Positions 8,826 through 19,976 are shown, counted from the first letter of the stretch. The stretch is 64,000 nt of DNA from Alteromonas sp. KUL106 (GCF_009811415.1 NZ_BLIG01000010.1:1-64000), one strand, 5' to 3'. Notes: generated from the sequence alone by a model not told the origin. Translations and numbers: made by a program.

Positions 8826-9090
8826 CAAGCCTGCTTAATTCACTGTCGCCTTGTCAAAGTAATACATCACATACCTTATGCATACAAAACATCATCCCTC
8901 CAATTACATTAATATATTCGCATAAAAGATGTCTTTATTGAGGGGATTGGGCTATACCTTAACCATCAGTAAACAAATAATGCTCTCCCGCGGTGTTGTC
9001 TACAGCATTATTGTAACCCCCTTGTCATTGGGGATGACGTGTATGTCGGTCGAAACGAAGAGCAATGAATAAACAACTATTTGGCGTATT

Positions 9091-11652
9091 ATGAGCAGTG
9101 ACAGTAAACAACTATCTTCATTGATTACTCAATGTGACAAAGAGCCTATTCACTTACTAGGAAAAGTACAGGACCATGGGTTTATGGTCGCCCTAGACAG
9201 GTCTGGGATAATTGAATATTTATCAAAGAATGCTTGCTCATTTCTCAATCAATCTAGTGATGAACTGATCGGTACCTCTTTCTGGAGTTTCTTAGACCGA
9301 AATTTGGTTCACACAATCAAAGGTGCCCAAAGCCAAGCAGTCATTCTCAATAAAGCCACGCTTCTCTATTCGGTTACGTTTCCTTTTTCAGAAAACGGAT
9401 TTGACCTTTGCGTTCACCAGAGCGGCGATTATCTTATTCTAGAGTTTGAAAAAAGTGAGCCGGCGAGAAAGTTTGAAGGCGTCGTTGAGGCCTTGATGAC
9501 TCAAATGGCGATGTTCTCAGAACTCGATGAGCTATATTCTGGTCTCGCTCAAGGTGTCCGCACGGCCACTGGCTTTGACCGCGTTATGGTGTATCAGTTT
9601 CTTGCCGATGGTTCTGGAGAAGTCATCGCTGAGTCAGTTTCCAGCGACATGCCTTCTTTTTTGGGGCTACGATACCCTGCCTCAGATATTCCTCGCCAAG
9701 CTCGACTGCTTTACAAAAAAAATCTCATAAGAACTATCTCCGACGTTCATGGTGAAACACATGAAATTATAGGCAAGCAAAAGGACGGCGCCCAACACAT
9801 AGATCTTTCACTATCCCGTTTGAGAGCCGTTTCTGAAGTGCACATTCAATATTTGAAAAACATGGGAGTAGGTGCTTCCATGTCGGTGTCGCTAATCGTA
9901 GAGGGGGAGCTTTGGGGATTAATAGCGTGTCATCACAATGGTCCAAAAACAGTGCCCAGTAGACTCGTGTCGCAAATAGAATTATTTGCTGAAATGTTCT
10001 CGCTTGAACTTTCGCGAAGGCTCGTAATGGAGCGGATAAGAGTCAGCGAAAAGGCAAACTCAACCTTCGCACGTGTTCTCAGCAACTTTTCACTTGGCGG
10101 TTCCATCACTAACGCTATCGTAGAGCAGCTAGCACTTTTAAAAACCTTGATTGACATAGACGGTGTGGGCTGCATTTTCAGTGGCGAATACACTAATGCT
10201 GGCTCAGCCCTTGATGAGACAAACATATCTCGACTTACTGAAGTTTTACAGGGGTTTCCTAGCGAAGAAATATACCAGTTCGATTGTTTGTCAGATTTTG
10301 TTGGTGATATCTCTGGTACCAACGTTGCTGGCGTGCTCGCGCTCAAGATATCAAGCCAACCCATGGATTACATTTTTCTTTTCAGAAACTCTGTTGTAGA
10401 GAAGGTTGCATGGGCGGGTAACCCAGAAAAGCGCGTTGTACAAAAAGGGAAAGAAAAAATCCTCACTCCCAGAGCGAGTTTTGACAAGTGGGTCGAAACC
10501 AATGAATCGAAATCAATACCGTGGACAACATTGGATATTGAACGTGCTAAATCCATTCGCCTTGGCGTTATGGAATTAACCATTCGACACCTACACGAAA
10601 AAGAGGCTTTACAGCGAGAGGCAAAAAAACGCTTGGAGTTACTCATAGGTGAGCTTAATCATCGCGTTCGGAATATTTTAAATTTGGTAGGCGCTATCAT
10701 TGGGCAAACGTCGCAGCATAAAAAGAGCATTGATGAATTCGTAAGTTCCCTATCGTCAAGAATTTCTGCGCTAGCCTTGGGTCACGACCAGCTCACTCAC
10801 GCTTCTTACGACAGCATTCGTTTTAGACAATTGCTCAAAAATGAGCTGATGGCCTATATGGTAAAAGCATCGTCGTTTAACATAAAAGGGCCTGAAATAA
10901 AGATAAAGCCCTATGCCGTAACGCCTATCGTGCTCGTTTTCCATGAACTGATCACTAACGCAGCAAAATACGGTGCGTTAAGCGCGACCAGTAATGATGG
11001 CCGAGTGTCTATCACGTGGGAGCTCAATGAAAACGGCTGTGTTATATATTGGGAAGAACGTGGAGGCCCTCCTTTACATCGCCTGGGTGAAGATAGTTTC
11101 GGAATGACTGTTATTAAATCGGTTATTCCTCATGAACTCAAAGGCCAAGCCACGGTAAGGCCAACAATTACTGGCCTTACGGCAGAGTTTTTGGTTCCAA
11201 GCAAATATATAGAGCGCGAAGACTCTTTCTTAACGAAAGAAAGTGATGAGAGTGGAAACAGGTCATTAGAAACAATTTTTACAGAAATGCCCAAGCCACT
11301 CTCAAGTGCTTTTATTATTGAAGATAATCTGCTCATTTCCCTAGACTTGAAAAAACATTTAAATCAATTAGGGATTCAACAAATAGACATTTTTGGCGAT
11401 ATCGCAAGTGCCCGTGCTGCATTGGCAAAAAGTAGGCCTTCAATGATGTTTTTAGATGTTCACTTGGGCCATGAAAATACTTTTCAATTAGGTTTAGAGA
11501 TAGCGAAGCTGTCTATTCCATTTGTATTTATTACGGGTTATGGCGCGGCGATTGAATTGCCAGATGAACTTAATCAAGTAACGGTATTAACAAAACCAGT
11601 CGATGTTACGCTTTTAAAACAATCAATAGAAGCCTTCGGCTTTAAGGTGTGA
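9091..11652 (+). CDS. bacteriophytochrome HWE-type histidine kinase with C-terminal receiver
   Basis: An 853-residue red/far-red photoreceptor. Order: PAS (about 10-115), GAF (135-305), PHY (320-500), HWE/HisKA_2 kinase (505-720), receiver (740-853). Bilin-site residues are intact: C15 in QCDKEPIH, D199 in YPASDIP, H251 in VHIQYL and H281 in CHH. Spacing matches the Deinococcus phytochrome residues C24, D207, H260 and H290. The PHY tongue has PRASF..W. The phospho-acceptor is H524 in ELNHRVRN, with HELITNAAKYG and the WEE.GGPP box following; the receiver Asp is D789. No heme oxygenase lies in the window, so biliverdin must come from elsewhere. The stop precedes the next start by four bases, so the two genes are one operon. 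Confidence 0.95.
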   Translation: MSSDSKQLSSLITQCDKEPIHLLGKVQDHGFMVALDRSGIIEYLSKNACSFLNQSSDELIGTSFWSFLDRNLVHTIKGAQSQAVILNKATLLYSVTFPFSENGFDLCVHQSGDYLILEFEKSEPARKFEGVVEALMTQMAMFSELDELYSGLAQGVRTATGFDRVMVYQFLADGSGEVIAESVSSDMPSFLGLRYPASDIPRQARLLYKKNLIRTISDVHGETHEIIGKQKDGAQHIDLSLSRLRAVSEVHIQYLKNMGVGASMSVSLIVEGELWGLIACHHNGPKTVPSRLVSQIELFAEMFSLELSRRLVMERIRVSEKANSTFARVLSNFSLGGSITNAIVEQLALLKTLIDIDGVGCIFSGEYTNAGSALDETNISRLTEVLQGFPSEEIYQFDCLSDFVGDISGTNVAGVLALKISSQPMDYIFLFRNSVVEKVAWAGNPEKRVVQKGKEKILTPRASFDKWVETNESKSIPWTTLDIERAKSIRLGVMELTIRHLHEKEALQREAKKRLELLIGELNHRVRNILNLVGAIIGQTSQHKKSIDEFVSSLSSRISALALGHDQLTHASYDSIRFRQLLKNELMAYMVKASSFNIKGPEIKIKPYAVTPIVLVFHELITNAAKYGALSATSNDGRVSITWELNENGCVIYWEERGGPPLHRLGEDSFGMTVIKSVIPHELKGQATVRPTITGLTAEFLVPSKYIEREDSFLTKESDESGNRSLETIFTEMPKPLSSAFIIEDNLLISLDLKKHLNQLGIQQIDIFGDIASARAALAKSRPSMMFLDVHLGHENTFQLGLEIAKLSIPFVFITGYGAAIELPDELNQVTVLTKPVDVTLLKQSIEAFGFKV

Positions 11653-11656
11653 TGTG

Positions 11657-14050
11657 ATGACAAAAATGACGACACCAACGGTGGTTATAGTTGAAGACAG
11701 CCTTGTCGAAGTCATGAACATCCAAAATATACTGGCAGATGCGGGAATATCAGTATTAGGCATAGCAATGAACGCGGAACAACTTCTCGCGCTGATAGAG
11801 AGAGAACACCCTGATTTAATACTTATGGATATAAACCTGGGCGGGAGTGAATCGGGTATCGACATCGCAAAGTTAGTGACGGAAAAATATGCGATTCCTA
11901 TCGTTTTCACCACTTCATATTGCGACGATACTACTATCTCTAATGCCTTAAAAGTGTCGCCCTATGGTTACTTGGTAAAGCCTTATGGCTCATTGTCATT
12001 GACGACGACCATATTAGTCGCACTTGAAAGAAAAAGAATAGAGCATGACCTTGCTTCATCAAATCGTCGTTTTGCTATGGCGTCTGAAATAGCAAAGTTA
12101 GGCGTGCTCGAGATTGATTCTTCTACTCGTTCTATTGTCATTGAAAGCGTAGAGAATCTGTTCGACTTCCCCAGAAAACTCAGTGTTGAACAATTTCTCT
12201 CTTTGTTTACTGATGAACAGCGGGCAGAAATTGCAGAAGCGATGAGGCTCAAGAGTAGTTACCTAACCACACTGCAGTTAAAAATGGCTGGAAGAGAAAC
12301 ACGATGGTATCAGGTTGTGTTATCTGATGTCGTGTGGGAAGAGAACTACGTTCAAATAGGCGCCATTCAAGATATCTCTATTCTGCAAAATACGCAGTCG
12401 AATCTGACTATCGCGGATCGCGTTGTAAGTGAAATCAAAGAAGGTGTGTTGGTTTGTGATTCAAATGGGCTAATCATTAAAGCTAATCAAGCATTCTGTG
12501 AGATGCTTGGATGCGAGGAAAATGCACTGATTTCACGGCACATAAATAAAGTTTTTCCTAAAGAGCGCAAGCACGATCCCCGTCCAGATTATTTAATTGA
12601 TGGATTAAAAACAGACCTCACCATTGTAAACGAAACTCACCGGTATCACTTAGTCATGTCAGTCACATCGTTTGATAATGGCAGTGAAGACAAGTATTTT
12701 GTAGCCATTCTTACCGATGTGTCAGACCTGAAGTCATCGGAAAACCAGTTAAAACTGTTAGCATATACCGATGCGCTCACAGGGGCCGGTAATCGAAACC
12801 ATTTGAATCATGTGGTGGAAACATTCAGCGAGTCGCGCGAGCCATTCTCAATTATTTTTATCGATATTGATGAGTTTAAACTTATCAATGACACACATGG
12901 ACATGAGGTGGGCGACGAGATACTCAGAGCTTGTGCCGCTCGATTTAAAACGGCAGTTAGGCAAAATGATACTGTTTTCAGGTTTGGCGGTGATGAGTTT
13001 GTGATTGTGACGAGTACGGTGTGTGAAAAGCATCTACATAAGGTTACTTCAAGGTTGTCGACCTGTTTTGGCCAATCCTTTAAAACCTCATCAGGTAGCT
13101 TTAATATTTCGGCCAGCATTGGCGTGGCAACATCGTCAGATAGTATTTCTGCAACGGATTTATTGAAAAATGCTGACATCGCGATGTTTTCAGCTAAACA
13201 AAGCGGAAAAAATAGCACAGTGGTATTCAGTGAAGATTTATCAAAAAATATAGAATACCGACTGTTTATTCAACAAGGACTTAAAAGCGCTGTTAGGGAT
13301 AAACAAATTACCGCGTTTTACCAGCCAATCATTGGCGCTGAAGGCCAGATAATCGCGATTGAAGCGCTCGCCAGATGGCATATCCCGAGTCACGGCCCGA
13401 TAAGCCCCGATAAATTTATTGCCATTGCAGAGCGAACAAATCATATTCACGATATCGGTTTATTAATGTTGGATGAAGTGTGCTTTGCAATCAAAACTAT
13501 CGACAGATGGGGCTTCTCAGACGTCAGGTTCAACCTCAATATGTCAGCGGTTCAACTTCAGAATTCAGGCATTGTTGATCTCTTTGCGGAGCGCTTTGCT
13601 TTTCATAATATTTCTGCAAAACGGATCGTTGTAGAAATAACGGAATCAACGTTGCAAAGTGAAAAAGCTCGCGAAGTACTCTCTGCTATTAAGCAGCTTG
13701 GTGTCACAATTTCAATTGATGATTTCGGTACCGGTTTTTCATGTATATCAGAACTTGTTAACGAGACCTATGATGCGATTAAAATCGACCGTTCGCTGCT
13801 GCCAGGCTTTCCTCTTAGAACTAAAAGTGAAAAGCGAAGAGCGTTAATTATCGAAAATGTGGTTTCGATGTGTGAAAGGTTGGGATTGCCTTGTACCCTT
13901 GAAGGACTGGAAAGTGCCGAGCAGGTTAACTTTGCTAAAAAAATTGGCGCCCGCGGTATGCAAGGCTATTATTTCGCTAAACCACTAGATTTAGATAACT
14001 TAATGGAGTTTTTGCAGTCAGAGTTTGCAACAAATGTTGTTAATGTTTAA
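11657..14050 (+). CDS. REC-PAS-GGDEF-EAL cyclic-di-GMP protein
   Basis: About 797 residues, probable response partner of the phytochrome kinase. The receiver (5-125) has D58 in LMDINLG. One or two PAS-like regions follow (130-370). The GGDEF domain keeps its signature at 444-448, and an inhibitory RxxD site (RQND, 435-438) sits exactly five residues upstream. The EAL domain keeps EAL (569-571), NLNMS, EITES, IDDFGTG and the distal QGYYFAKPL. Both synthesis and hydrolysis of c-di-GMP therefore look possible. ATG 11657 is preferred to GTG 11654 because AAGGTG (11644-11649) is better spaced. Which activity phosphorylation favours cannot be read from sequence. Confidence 0.93.
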   Translation: MTKMTTPTVVIVEDSLVEVMNIQNILADAGISVLGIAMNAEQLLALIEREHPDLILMDINLGGSESGIDIAKLVTEKYAIPIVFTTSYCDDTTISNALKVSPYGYLVKPYGSLSLTTTILVALERKRIEHDLASSNRRFAMASEIAKLGVLEIDSSTRSIVIESVENLFDFPRKLSVEQFLSLFTDEQRAEIAEAMRLKSSYLTTLQLKMAGRETRWYQVVLSDVVWEENYVQIGAIQDISILQNTQSNLTIADRVVSEIKEGVLVCDSNGLIIKANQAFCEMLGCEENALISRHINKVFPKERKHDPRPDYLIDGLKTDLTIVNETHRYHLVMSVTSFDNGSEDKYFVAILTDVSDLKSSENQLKLLAYTDALTGAGNRNHLNHVVETFSESREPFSIIFIDIDEFKLINDTHGHEVGDEILRACAARFKTAVRQNDTVFRFGGDEFVIVTSTVCEKHLHKVTSRLSTCFGQSFKTSSGSFNISASIGVATSSDSISATDLLKNADIAMFSAKQSGKNSTVVFSEDLSKNIEYRLFIQQGLKSAVRDKQITAFYQPIIGAEGQIIAIEALARWHIPSHGPISPDKFIAIAERTNHIHDIGLLMLDEVCFAIKTIDRWGFSDVRFNLNMSAVQLQNSGIVDLFAERFAFHNISAKRIVVEITESTLQSEKAREVLSAIKQLGVTISIDDFGTGFSCISELVNETYDAIKIDRSLLPGFPLRTKSEKRRALIIENVVSMCERLGLPCTLEGLESAEQVNFAKKIGARGMQGYYFAKPLDLDNLMEFLQSEFATNVVNV

Positions 14051-14417
14051 ATCGTACAAAACTTATTCGTTAAATTAAGCCAAAGAAGTTTTGTATAAAA
14101 AGAAACCGTCATTTCTGCGTTATTCATTCACTTTGAATGGTAAATGCTTACAGTTATTTAGTGTTACGTCATGTCATAAGCATATACGCTTTTGAGAGTG
14201 CTGATTAATCGTCTATACTGCCAAAAAATTAAGACTTCTTTAATCATTACAGCATACCGCTAGCAAACATGTCTTCATTTGAAATTGGTCTTAATGACAA
14301 TTATGTTCGTTATATTACTGTCGTCATCATTCTTACAAGTATCGTTGCTATCACTTTTTAGTTAAGTGTGAGAAATGTCGACCCGTCTACTATTACCCTA
14401 GATTGAGGTTTTTTGAA
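14051..14417. other. spacer after the GGDEF-EAL gene
   Basis: Contains the candidate small ORF at 14269-14361 and otherwise no gene, repeat or clear terminator. Confidence 0.4.
14269..14361 (+). CDS. possible 30-residue membrane peptide
   Basis: ATG 14269 to TAG 14359-14361. A polar N-terminus (MSSFEIGLNDNYVRY) is followed by a hydrophobic run of about 15 residues (ITVVIILTSIVAITF) that ends the protein. No convincing Shine-Dalgarno. It resembles single-span small proteins but may be chance in AT-rich DNA. Confidence 0.3.
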   Translation: MSSFEIGLNDNYVRYITVVIILTSIVAITF

Positions 14418-15425
14418 GTGCTAAGGAAAGGCTTAGTTATCACCACGGTTATTCTTCTTCCTATCGCAGCCGTGTTATTTTTTATGAGTGTGCATGAACT
14501 GTTTAAAATGAAAACAGTGACAGTTGATCCAAAACTTAAAGAAATATCAGGCATTGAATTCGATAAATATAAACGGCTTTGGGCAATAAACGACAGTGGT
14601 GACGGCCCCATTTTATATATGCTCAATAAAGATGGCACCATTGAGAGAGAAGTCACCGTTACTAATGCAAAAAATGTCGATTGGGAAGACATGACACAAA
14701 ATAGTTTTGGTCATTTCTTCTTAGGGGATTTCGGGAATAACGATAACAACCGACGCTGGCTGACCATCTATAAAATAGAAAATCCGATAGATATAAAAAC
14801 GGATACCACCGAAGCGGAAATTATAAAATTTACTTACCCAGAGATGGCTAAGGGGAAAATAAAGCCGAAAGATAAAAATTACGACTTAGAAGCGTTTGTG
14901 GAGTATAAGCGTAATCTTTATCTATTTACAAAAAACAGAACGCAGCCCTTTGATGGTATAACTAAGCTTTATAAGGTAGGTGACCATGCAGCTAATTTTG
15001 ATGCAAAGCTCATTGGCGAATTTAAAACCTGTACCACTCTTGAAAAGCTGTGCTGGATAACCTCAGCAGCAATTAGCCCAGACAGAACAAAACTCGTGCT
15101 ATTGGACTCAACCAGCCTATGGTTGTTTGAAAACTTTGAAGGTGATAACTTTTTCAGTGGAGATGTATCGCGCATAGACCTAGGTGTAGTGACGCAAAAA
15201 GAGGCGGTTACTTTTTACGACGACAATACGTTGGTTTTTACAGATGAAGAGTATAAGGGCTTGTTTGGTGGCAATGTTTATGAAGTTAAACTCGACCAAG
15301 CGAAGCGTAACGTGATTAAATACCGAAAAGCCACAAAGCAAGAGAGCGATGGTTTAAAAGCAAAGCGCGAAGACGCTGAAATAGAGCGTAAATCTTCTCC
15401 CTCAGACAAAGTACCAAAGCAGTAA
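14418..15425 (+). CDS. membrane-anchored beta-propeller-like protein
   Basis: About 335 residues. GTG 14418 is preferred over TTG 14403 because GAGG (14405-14408) precedes it by nine bases. One N-terminal transmembrane helix (about 6-24) anchors the rest outside the cytoplasm. Motifs such as [20 protein letters not shown] and VDWEDM followed by LGDFGNN resemble SdiA-regulated/phytase-like esterase propellers, a family without a settled function. The C-terminus is a charged tail. The stop is five bases before recR, so it probably shares a transcript with recR. Confidence 0.7.
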   Translation: MLRKGLVITTVILLPIAAVLFFMSVHELFKMKTVTVDPKLKEISGIEFDKYKRLWAINDSGDGPILYMLNKDGTIEREVTVTNAKNVDWEDMTQNSFGHFFLGDFGNNDNNRRWLTIYKIENPIDIKTDTTEAEIIKFTYPEMAKGKIKPKDKNYDLEAFVEYKRNLYLFTKNRTQPFDGITKLYKVGDHAANFDAKLIGEFKTCTTLEKLCWITSAAISPDRTKLVLLDSTSLWLFENFEGDNFFSGDVSRIDLGVVTQKEAVTFYDDNTLVFTDEEYKGLFGGNVYEVKLDQAKRNVIKYRKATKQESDGLKAKREDAEIERKSSPSDKVPKQ

Positions 15426-15430
15426 ATAAT

Positions 15431-16030
15431 ATGAAATTCAGTCCGTTACTCTCAGAATTAATTCACGCCCTTACTTGTTTACCTGGAGTGGGTAATAAAA
15501 GTGCTCAGCGGATGGCATTCCACCTTCTAGAGCGAAATCGTACGGGTGCTATCGATTTAAGCAATGTATTGCACAATGCCATGGAGCATATTCACCACTG
15601 TAAGCGCTGTAGAACGTTCACTGAAGATGAGCTATGTGACATTTGCAGACACCCTGAGCGGGAAGCTAGCGGCTTGCTGTGTATCGTAGAGAGCCCTCAA
15701 GATGTGCTCGCGATAGAACAAACCCTCAGTTACAAAGGGCAGTATTTTGTTTTGATGGGCCATTTATCGCCTATTGATGGGGTAGGGCCAGAAGAGATTG
15801 GGCTTACTGAGCTGGAGACCCGTCTTAGCGCTGGTGGAATTAATGAAGTAATATTAGCGACAAATCCCACCGTTGAAGGTGAAGCAACAGCCCATTACAT
15901 TGCACAGCTATGTGCAGGTCACAACGTTGATGCTTCTCGCATTGCTCATGGCGTTCCGGTTGGCGGCGAGCTTGAGTATATTGACGGCAATACTCTGACT
16001 CACGCATTTTCAGGTCGCCGCAAACTGTAG
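15431..16030 (+). CDS. recR: recombination mediator RecR
   Basis: A 199-residue cytoplasmic protein that loads RecA with RecF/RecO at single-strand gaps. Features are the N-terminal helix-hairpin-helix ([17 protein letters not shown]), the four-cysteine zinc motif CKRC...CDIC, and the Toprim region beginning [15 protein letters not shown]. Length is standard. It is normally directly after ybaB; here 7.7 kb intervenes. Confidence 0.97.
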   Translation: MKFSPLLSELIHALTCLPGVGNKSAQRMAFHLLERNRTGAIDLSNVLHNAMEHIHHCKRCRTFTEDELCDICRHPEREASGLLCIVESPQDVLAIEQTLSYKGQYFVLMGHLSPIDGVGPEEIGLTELETRLSAGGINEVILATNPTVEGEATAHYIAQLCAGHNVDASRIAHGVPVGGELEYIDGNTLTHAFSGRRKL

Positions 16031-16285
16031 GTATCCAAAAACGCGTTTTATTTTTTGAATTTCAAGTAAGACGCGCTTCCCTCTACAGCCAGTACTAACA
16101 TTTAGCCTTTCCCCAGGTTTCAGGTCCTTATTTTTTCAATTACTCACATATTACCTTTCACGTTTTTGTTGGTAAAAAATTTACATCGCGAAAATAAATT
16201 TTCGTTCTAAACGTTGAAAAACACGTTAAGCGACCTTACCTGTCTAACAACAAACGTGATCCATTCAACGAGGAGATATTGGATT

Positions 16286-18208
16286 ATGGCTGAAGCAGCC
16301 CACAAAGAAACCCACGGTTTTCAAACAGAAGTAAAACAGCTTCTTCATCTGATGATTCACTCTTTGTATTCAAACAAAGAAATCTTTCTACGCGAGCTAG
16401 TGTCAAACGCGGCGGATGCCGCTGACAAACTGCGCTTTCGTGCATTAGAAAACGATAGTCTTTACGAAAACGATGGTGAGTTAAACGTAAAGCTGAGTGT
16501 CGATAAAGAAGCCAACACCGTTACCATTACCGATAACGGTATTGGGATGACTCGCGATGAAGTCATCGCTAACTTGGGTACCATCGCTAAATCAGGCACC
16601 AAAGACTTCTTTAGCAAACTGTCTGGCGACAGCGCGAAAGACTCGCAGCTTATTGGTCAGTTCGGTGTAGGATTCTACTCAGCGTTTATCGTTGCAGATA
16701 AAGTCACCGTTCGCACTCGTGCCGCTGGCGCAGATGCCTCTGCTGGTGTTGAGTGGATTTCAGACGGTGAAGGCGAGTTCACTATCGCTGAAATCAATAA
16801 ACCGACTCGCGGTACTGAAATAACGCTTCATCTTCGCGAAGATGAAAAAGAGTTCGCCGATACATGGCGTCTACGCTCTATTGTAAGCAAGTACTCAGAC
16901 CACATCAGCATTCCTGTACAGATGTGGAAAGATGAAGTGCCGGAAAGTGAAGGGCCTGATGGCGAGAAAATTGAAGGCCAGCCAGGGGCATGGGAAGTGG
17001 TTAACAAAGCAACCGCGCTTTGGACTCGTGAAAAGTCAGAGATCAGTGATGACGAATACAACGAGTTTTATAAGCATATCTCTCACGACTTTGCAGATCC
17101 ATTAGCGTGGGCACACAATAAAGTAGAAGGTAAAACTGAATATACCAGCTTACTTTATATTCCTTCTAAAGCGCCATTTGACATGTGGAACCGCGACCAA
17201 AATCACGGTCTTAAGCTTTACGTACAGCGCGTTTTCATTATGGATGACGCAGAGCAATTTATGCCTACTTATTTGCGTTTCGTGAAAGGTTTGCTCGATA
17301 GCAACGACCTTCCGCTTAACGTGTCTCGCGAAATTCTGCAAGACAACAAAATTACTCAAGCACTGCGTCAGGGCTGTACCAAGCGTGTTCTGCAGATGCT
17401 TGAGAAAATGGCAAAGAACGATAAGGAAAAATATCAGTCGTTCTGGAATGAATTTGGTAATGTGTTGAAAGAAGGCCCTGCAGAAGACTTCAGCAACCGC
17501 GAAAAAATTGCAGGTCTATTGCGCTTTGCATCTACCCACGGTGAGTCTGACGCACAAACCGTTTCATTAGCTGATTATATTGAGCGAATGAAAGAAGGGC
17601 AGGATAAGATCTATTATGTGACAGCAGATAGCCTGCAGGCCGCAAAATCTAGTCCGCACCTTGAGATTTTCCGCAAAAAAGGTATTGAAGTTCTGCTTAT
17701 GGGCGAGCGCATTGACGAGTGGTTAATGTCTCATCTATCAGAGTTCAACGAAAAACAATTTGTGTCAATTGCGAAAGCAAACTTAGATTTAGGCGACCTA
17801 GAAGACGAAGAATCTAAGAAAGCGCACGAAGAAGCAGAAAAGCAAGTTGAAGGTGTACTTGAGCGCGCTAAAACTGCACTTGGTGATAAAGTGGTAGATG
17901 TTAAGTTTACCCATCGTCTGACTGATTCTCCGGCGGTTATCGTTGCCGATGATAATGGCATGTCTACGCAAATGATGAAATTGATGCAGGCAGCGGGTCA
18001 GACCGTACCAGACGTTAAATATCACTTCGAACTCAATCCTGAGCATAGCTTGGTAAAATTGCTTGCTGACACGCAAGATGAAGAGCTATTTAACCAGTGG
18101 GTTGGCGTATTGTTCGATCAAGCTGCGTTGTCAGAGCAGGGCAGTTTGAAAGACCCGTCAACGTTTGTTCAGAACTTGAACACACTTCTGATGAAGTTGG
18201 CTAAATAG
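16286..18208 (+). CDS. htpG: HSP90-family chaperone HtpG
   Basis: A 640-residue cytosolic ATP-dependent chaperone. ATG 16286 follows GAGGAGAT (16270-16277) and gives the expected [13 protein letters not shown] start; the longer ORF from 16214 is rejected. GHKL ATPase motifs are [21 protein letters not shown] and [11 protein letters not shown], followed by the middle and C-terminal dimerisation domains. Order recR-htpG-adk is conserved in gammaproteobacteria. I could not identify a convincing heat-shock promoter in the 255-base upstream spacer. Confidence 0.97.
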   Translation: MAEAAHKETHGFQTEVKQLLHLMIHSLYSNKEIFLRELVSNAADAADKLRFRALENDSLYENDGELNVKLSVDKEANTVTITDNGIGMTRDEVIANLGTIAKSGTKDFFSKLSGDSAKDSQLIGQFGVGFYSAFIVADKVTVRTRAAGADASAGVEWISDGEGEFTIAEINKPTRGTEITLHLREDEKEFADTWRLRSIVSKYSDHISIPVQMWKDEVPESEGPDGEKIEGQPGAWEVVNKATALWTREKSEISDDEYNEFYKHISHDFADPLAWAHNKVEGKTEYTSLLYIPSKAPFDMWNRDQNHGLKLYVQRVFIMDDAEQFMPTYLRFVKGLLDSNDLPLNVSREILQDNKITQALRQGCTKRVLQMLEKMAKNDKEKYQSFWNEFGNVLKEGPAEDFSNREKIAGLLRFASTHGESDAQTVSLADYIERMKEGQDKIYYVTADSLQAAKSSPHLEIFRKKGIEVLLMGERIDEWLMSHLSEFNEKQFVSIAKANLDLGDLEDEESKKAHEEAEKQVEGVLERAKTALGDKVVDVKFTHRLTDSPAVIVADDNGMSTQMMKLMQAAGQTVPDVKYHFELNPEHSLVKLLADTQDEELFNQWVGVLFDQAALSEQGSLKDPSTFVQNLNTLLMKLAK

Positions 18209-18235
18209 ACGGTTCTATCGCAAAGTTTACATTTG

Positions 18236-18261
18236 AAAACGGGCGTAATGCCCGTTTTTTT
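18236..18261 (+). terminator. intrinsic terminator of htpG
   Basis: AAAACGGGC, a 5-base loop, GCCCGTTTT and further T residues. Compact and strong. Confidence 0.9.
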
Positions 18262-19204
<943 letters not shown>

Positions 19205-19223
19205 CCGCCAACAACGTTTACTT

Positions 19224-19247
19224 AAAGGTCGCTTGTGCGGCCTTTTT
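19224..19247 (+). terminator. intrinsic terminator of adk
   Basis: AAAGGTCGC and GCGGCCTTT pair over nine bases with one G-T, a 4-base loop, and six T residues. Confidence 0.88.
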
Positions 19248-19354
19248 TGTTGCTTGTAACTTAATAGCGGATAACGTTTAATGTTAAATACAAAATGTAC
19301 GCTAAAAGCATCAATCAAAACAACGCGCTATAACTATAACATGTGGAGTTGACC

Positions 19355-19750
19355 ATGGTTCTGCCAATCACGGCGTTTTACGCCAGTTTATTAGGTATTT
19401 GTTACCTGTATTTGTCGTTCTTGGTCATTGGTGCGAGACGGCGTCACCAAGTAGGGATTGGCGATGGTGGTCACGAAGACCTGATTCGATTATCGAGAGC
19501 CCATGGAAATTTCAGCGAGTACGTACCTATTACACTCATTATGATAGCGTGCTTTGAAGCTAATACGGGACAAGTGTGGGCGGTTCACGCGCTAGGAAGT
19601 GCATTATTATTTGGTCGTGTACTGCATGCCTACGGATTAGGTCGCCACTCTGGGGTTAGCTGGCAGCGCTTTGCGGGTATGATCCTAACTTTCCTCGCAA
19701 TGCTTTGTGCTGCTGTGGGTAACTTGGTGCTTATCCATTTTGGAATGTGA
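19355..19750 (+). CDS. MAPEG-family membrane protein
   Basis: A 131-residue, four-helix inner-membrane protein of the MAPEG family (membrane-associated proteins in eicosanoid and glutathione metabolism). Diagnostic stretches are RRRHQVGIGDGG..DL, RAHGNFSEYVP and GRVLHAYGLGR. ATG 19355 follows GTGGAG at 19343-19348; the GTG 19343 would leave no ribosome site. Bacterial members are inferred glutathione transferases, but the substrate here is unknown. Confidence 0.88.
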   Translation: MVLPITAFYASLLGICYLYLSFLVIGARRRHQVGIGDGGHEDLIRLSRAHGNFSEYVPITLIMIACFEANTGQVWAVHALGSALLFGRVLHAYGLGRHSGVSWQRFAGMILTFLAMLCAAVGNLVLIHFGM

Positions 19751-19806
19751 GAAAAATACGACGATTAACTCCTATCATCTCCCTTAATTGCAGATGATAG
19801 AAGGGC

Positions 19807-19849
19807 AAAAAAGCGCTCAGGGCATGATAAAGCCACTGAGCGCTTTTTT
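19807..19849. terminator. bidirectional terminator
   Basis: AAAAAAGCGCTCAG pairs with CTGAGCGCTTTTTT around a 15-base loop, giving T-tracts on both strands. It serves the MAPEG gene on plus and lies just after the stop of the receptor remnant on minus. Confidence 0.88.
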
Positions 19850-19860
19850 GTTACTGGCTT

Positions 19861-19948
19861 TTAGAAGCGGTAAGTTAGTTTAGAGTAAACAAAACGGCCA
19901 CGAGGGTTGTGCACGCTTCCTACACAACCATAAAGGTCTCTCGATAAT
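19861..19948 (-). pseudogene. C-terminal remnant of a TonB-dependent receptor
   Basis: On the minus strand an open frame of 28 codons, bounded upstream by a TAA, ends NPRGRFVYSKLTYRF-stop. A GxPR-like motif followed by an alternating final beta-strand ending in Tyr-Arg-Phe is the usual end of TonB-dependent outer-membrane receptors. The rest of the receptor is gone and lepB follows directly upstream. The adjacent terminator would have been its own. Alternative: chance similarity, as only about 15 residues are diagnostic. Confidence 0.45.
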
Positions 19949-19976
19949 GTTTATTTAAGTAGCTGGCTTGAGAGGG

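Noticed and set aside
8115..15425. Mobile element or genomic island
   Set aside because: No integrase, transposase, tRNA target or terminal repeat is visible and codon use resembles the flanks; only the interruption of a usual gene order remains.
16031..16285. Heat-shock promoter before htpG
   Set aside because: I could not find a convincing pair of sigma-32-like boxes with proper spacing.
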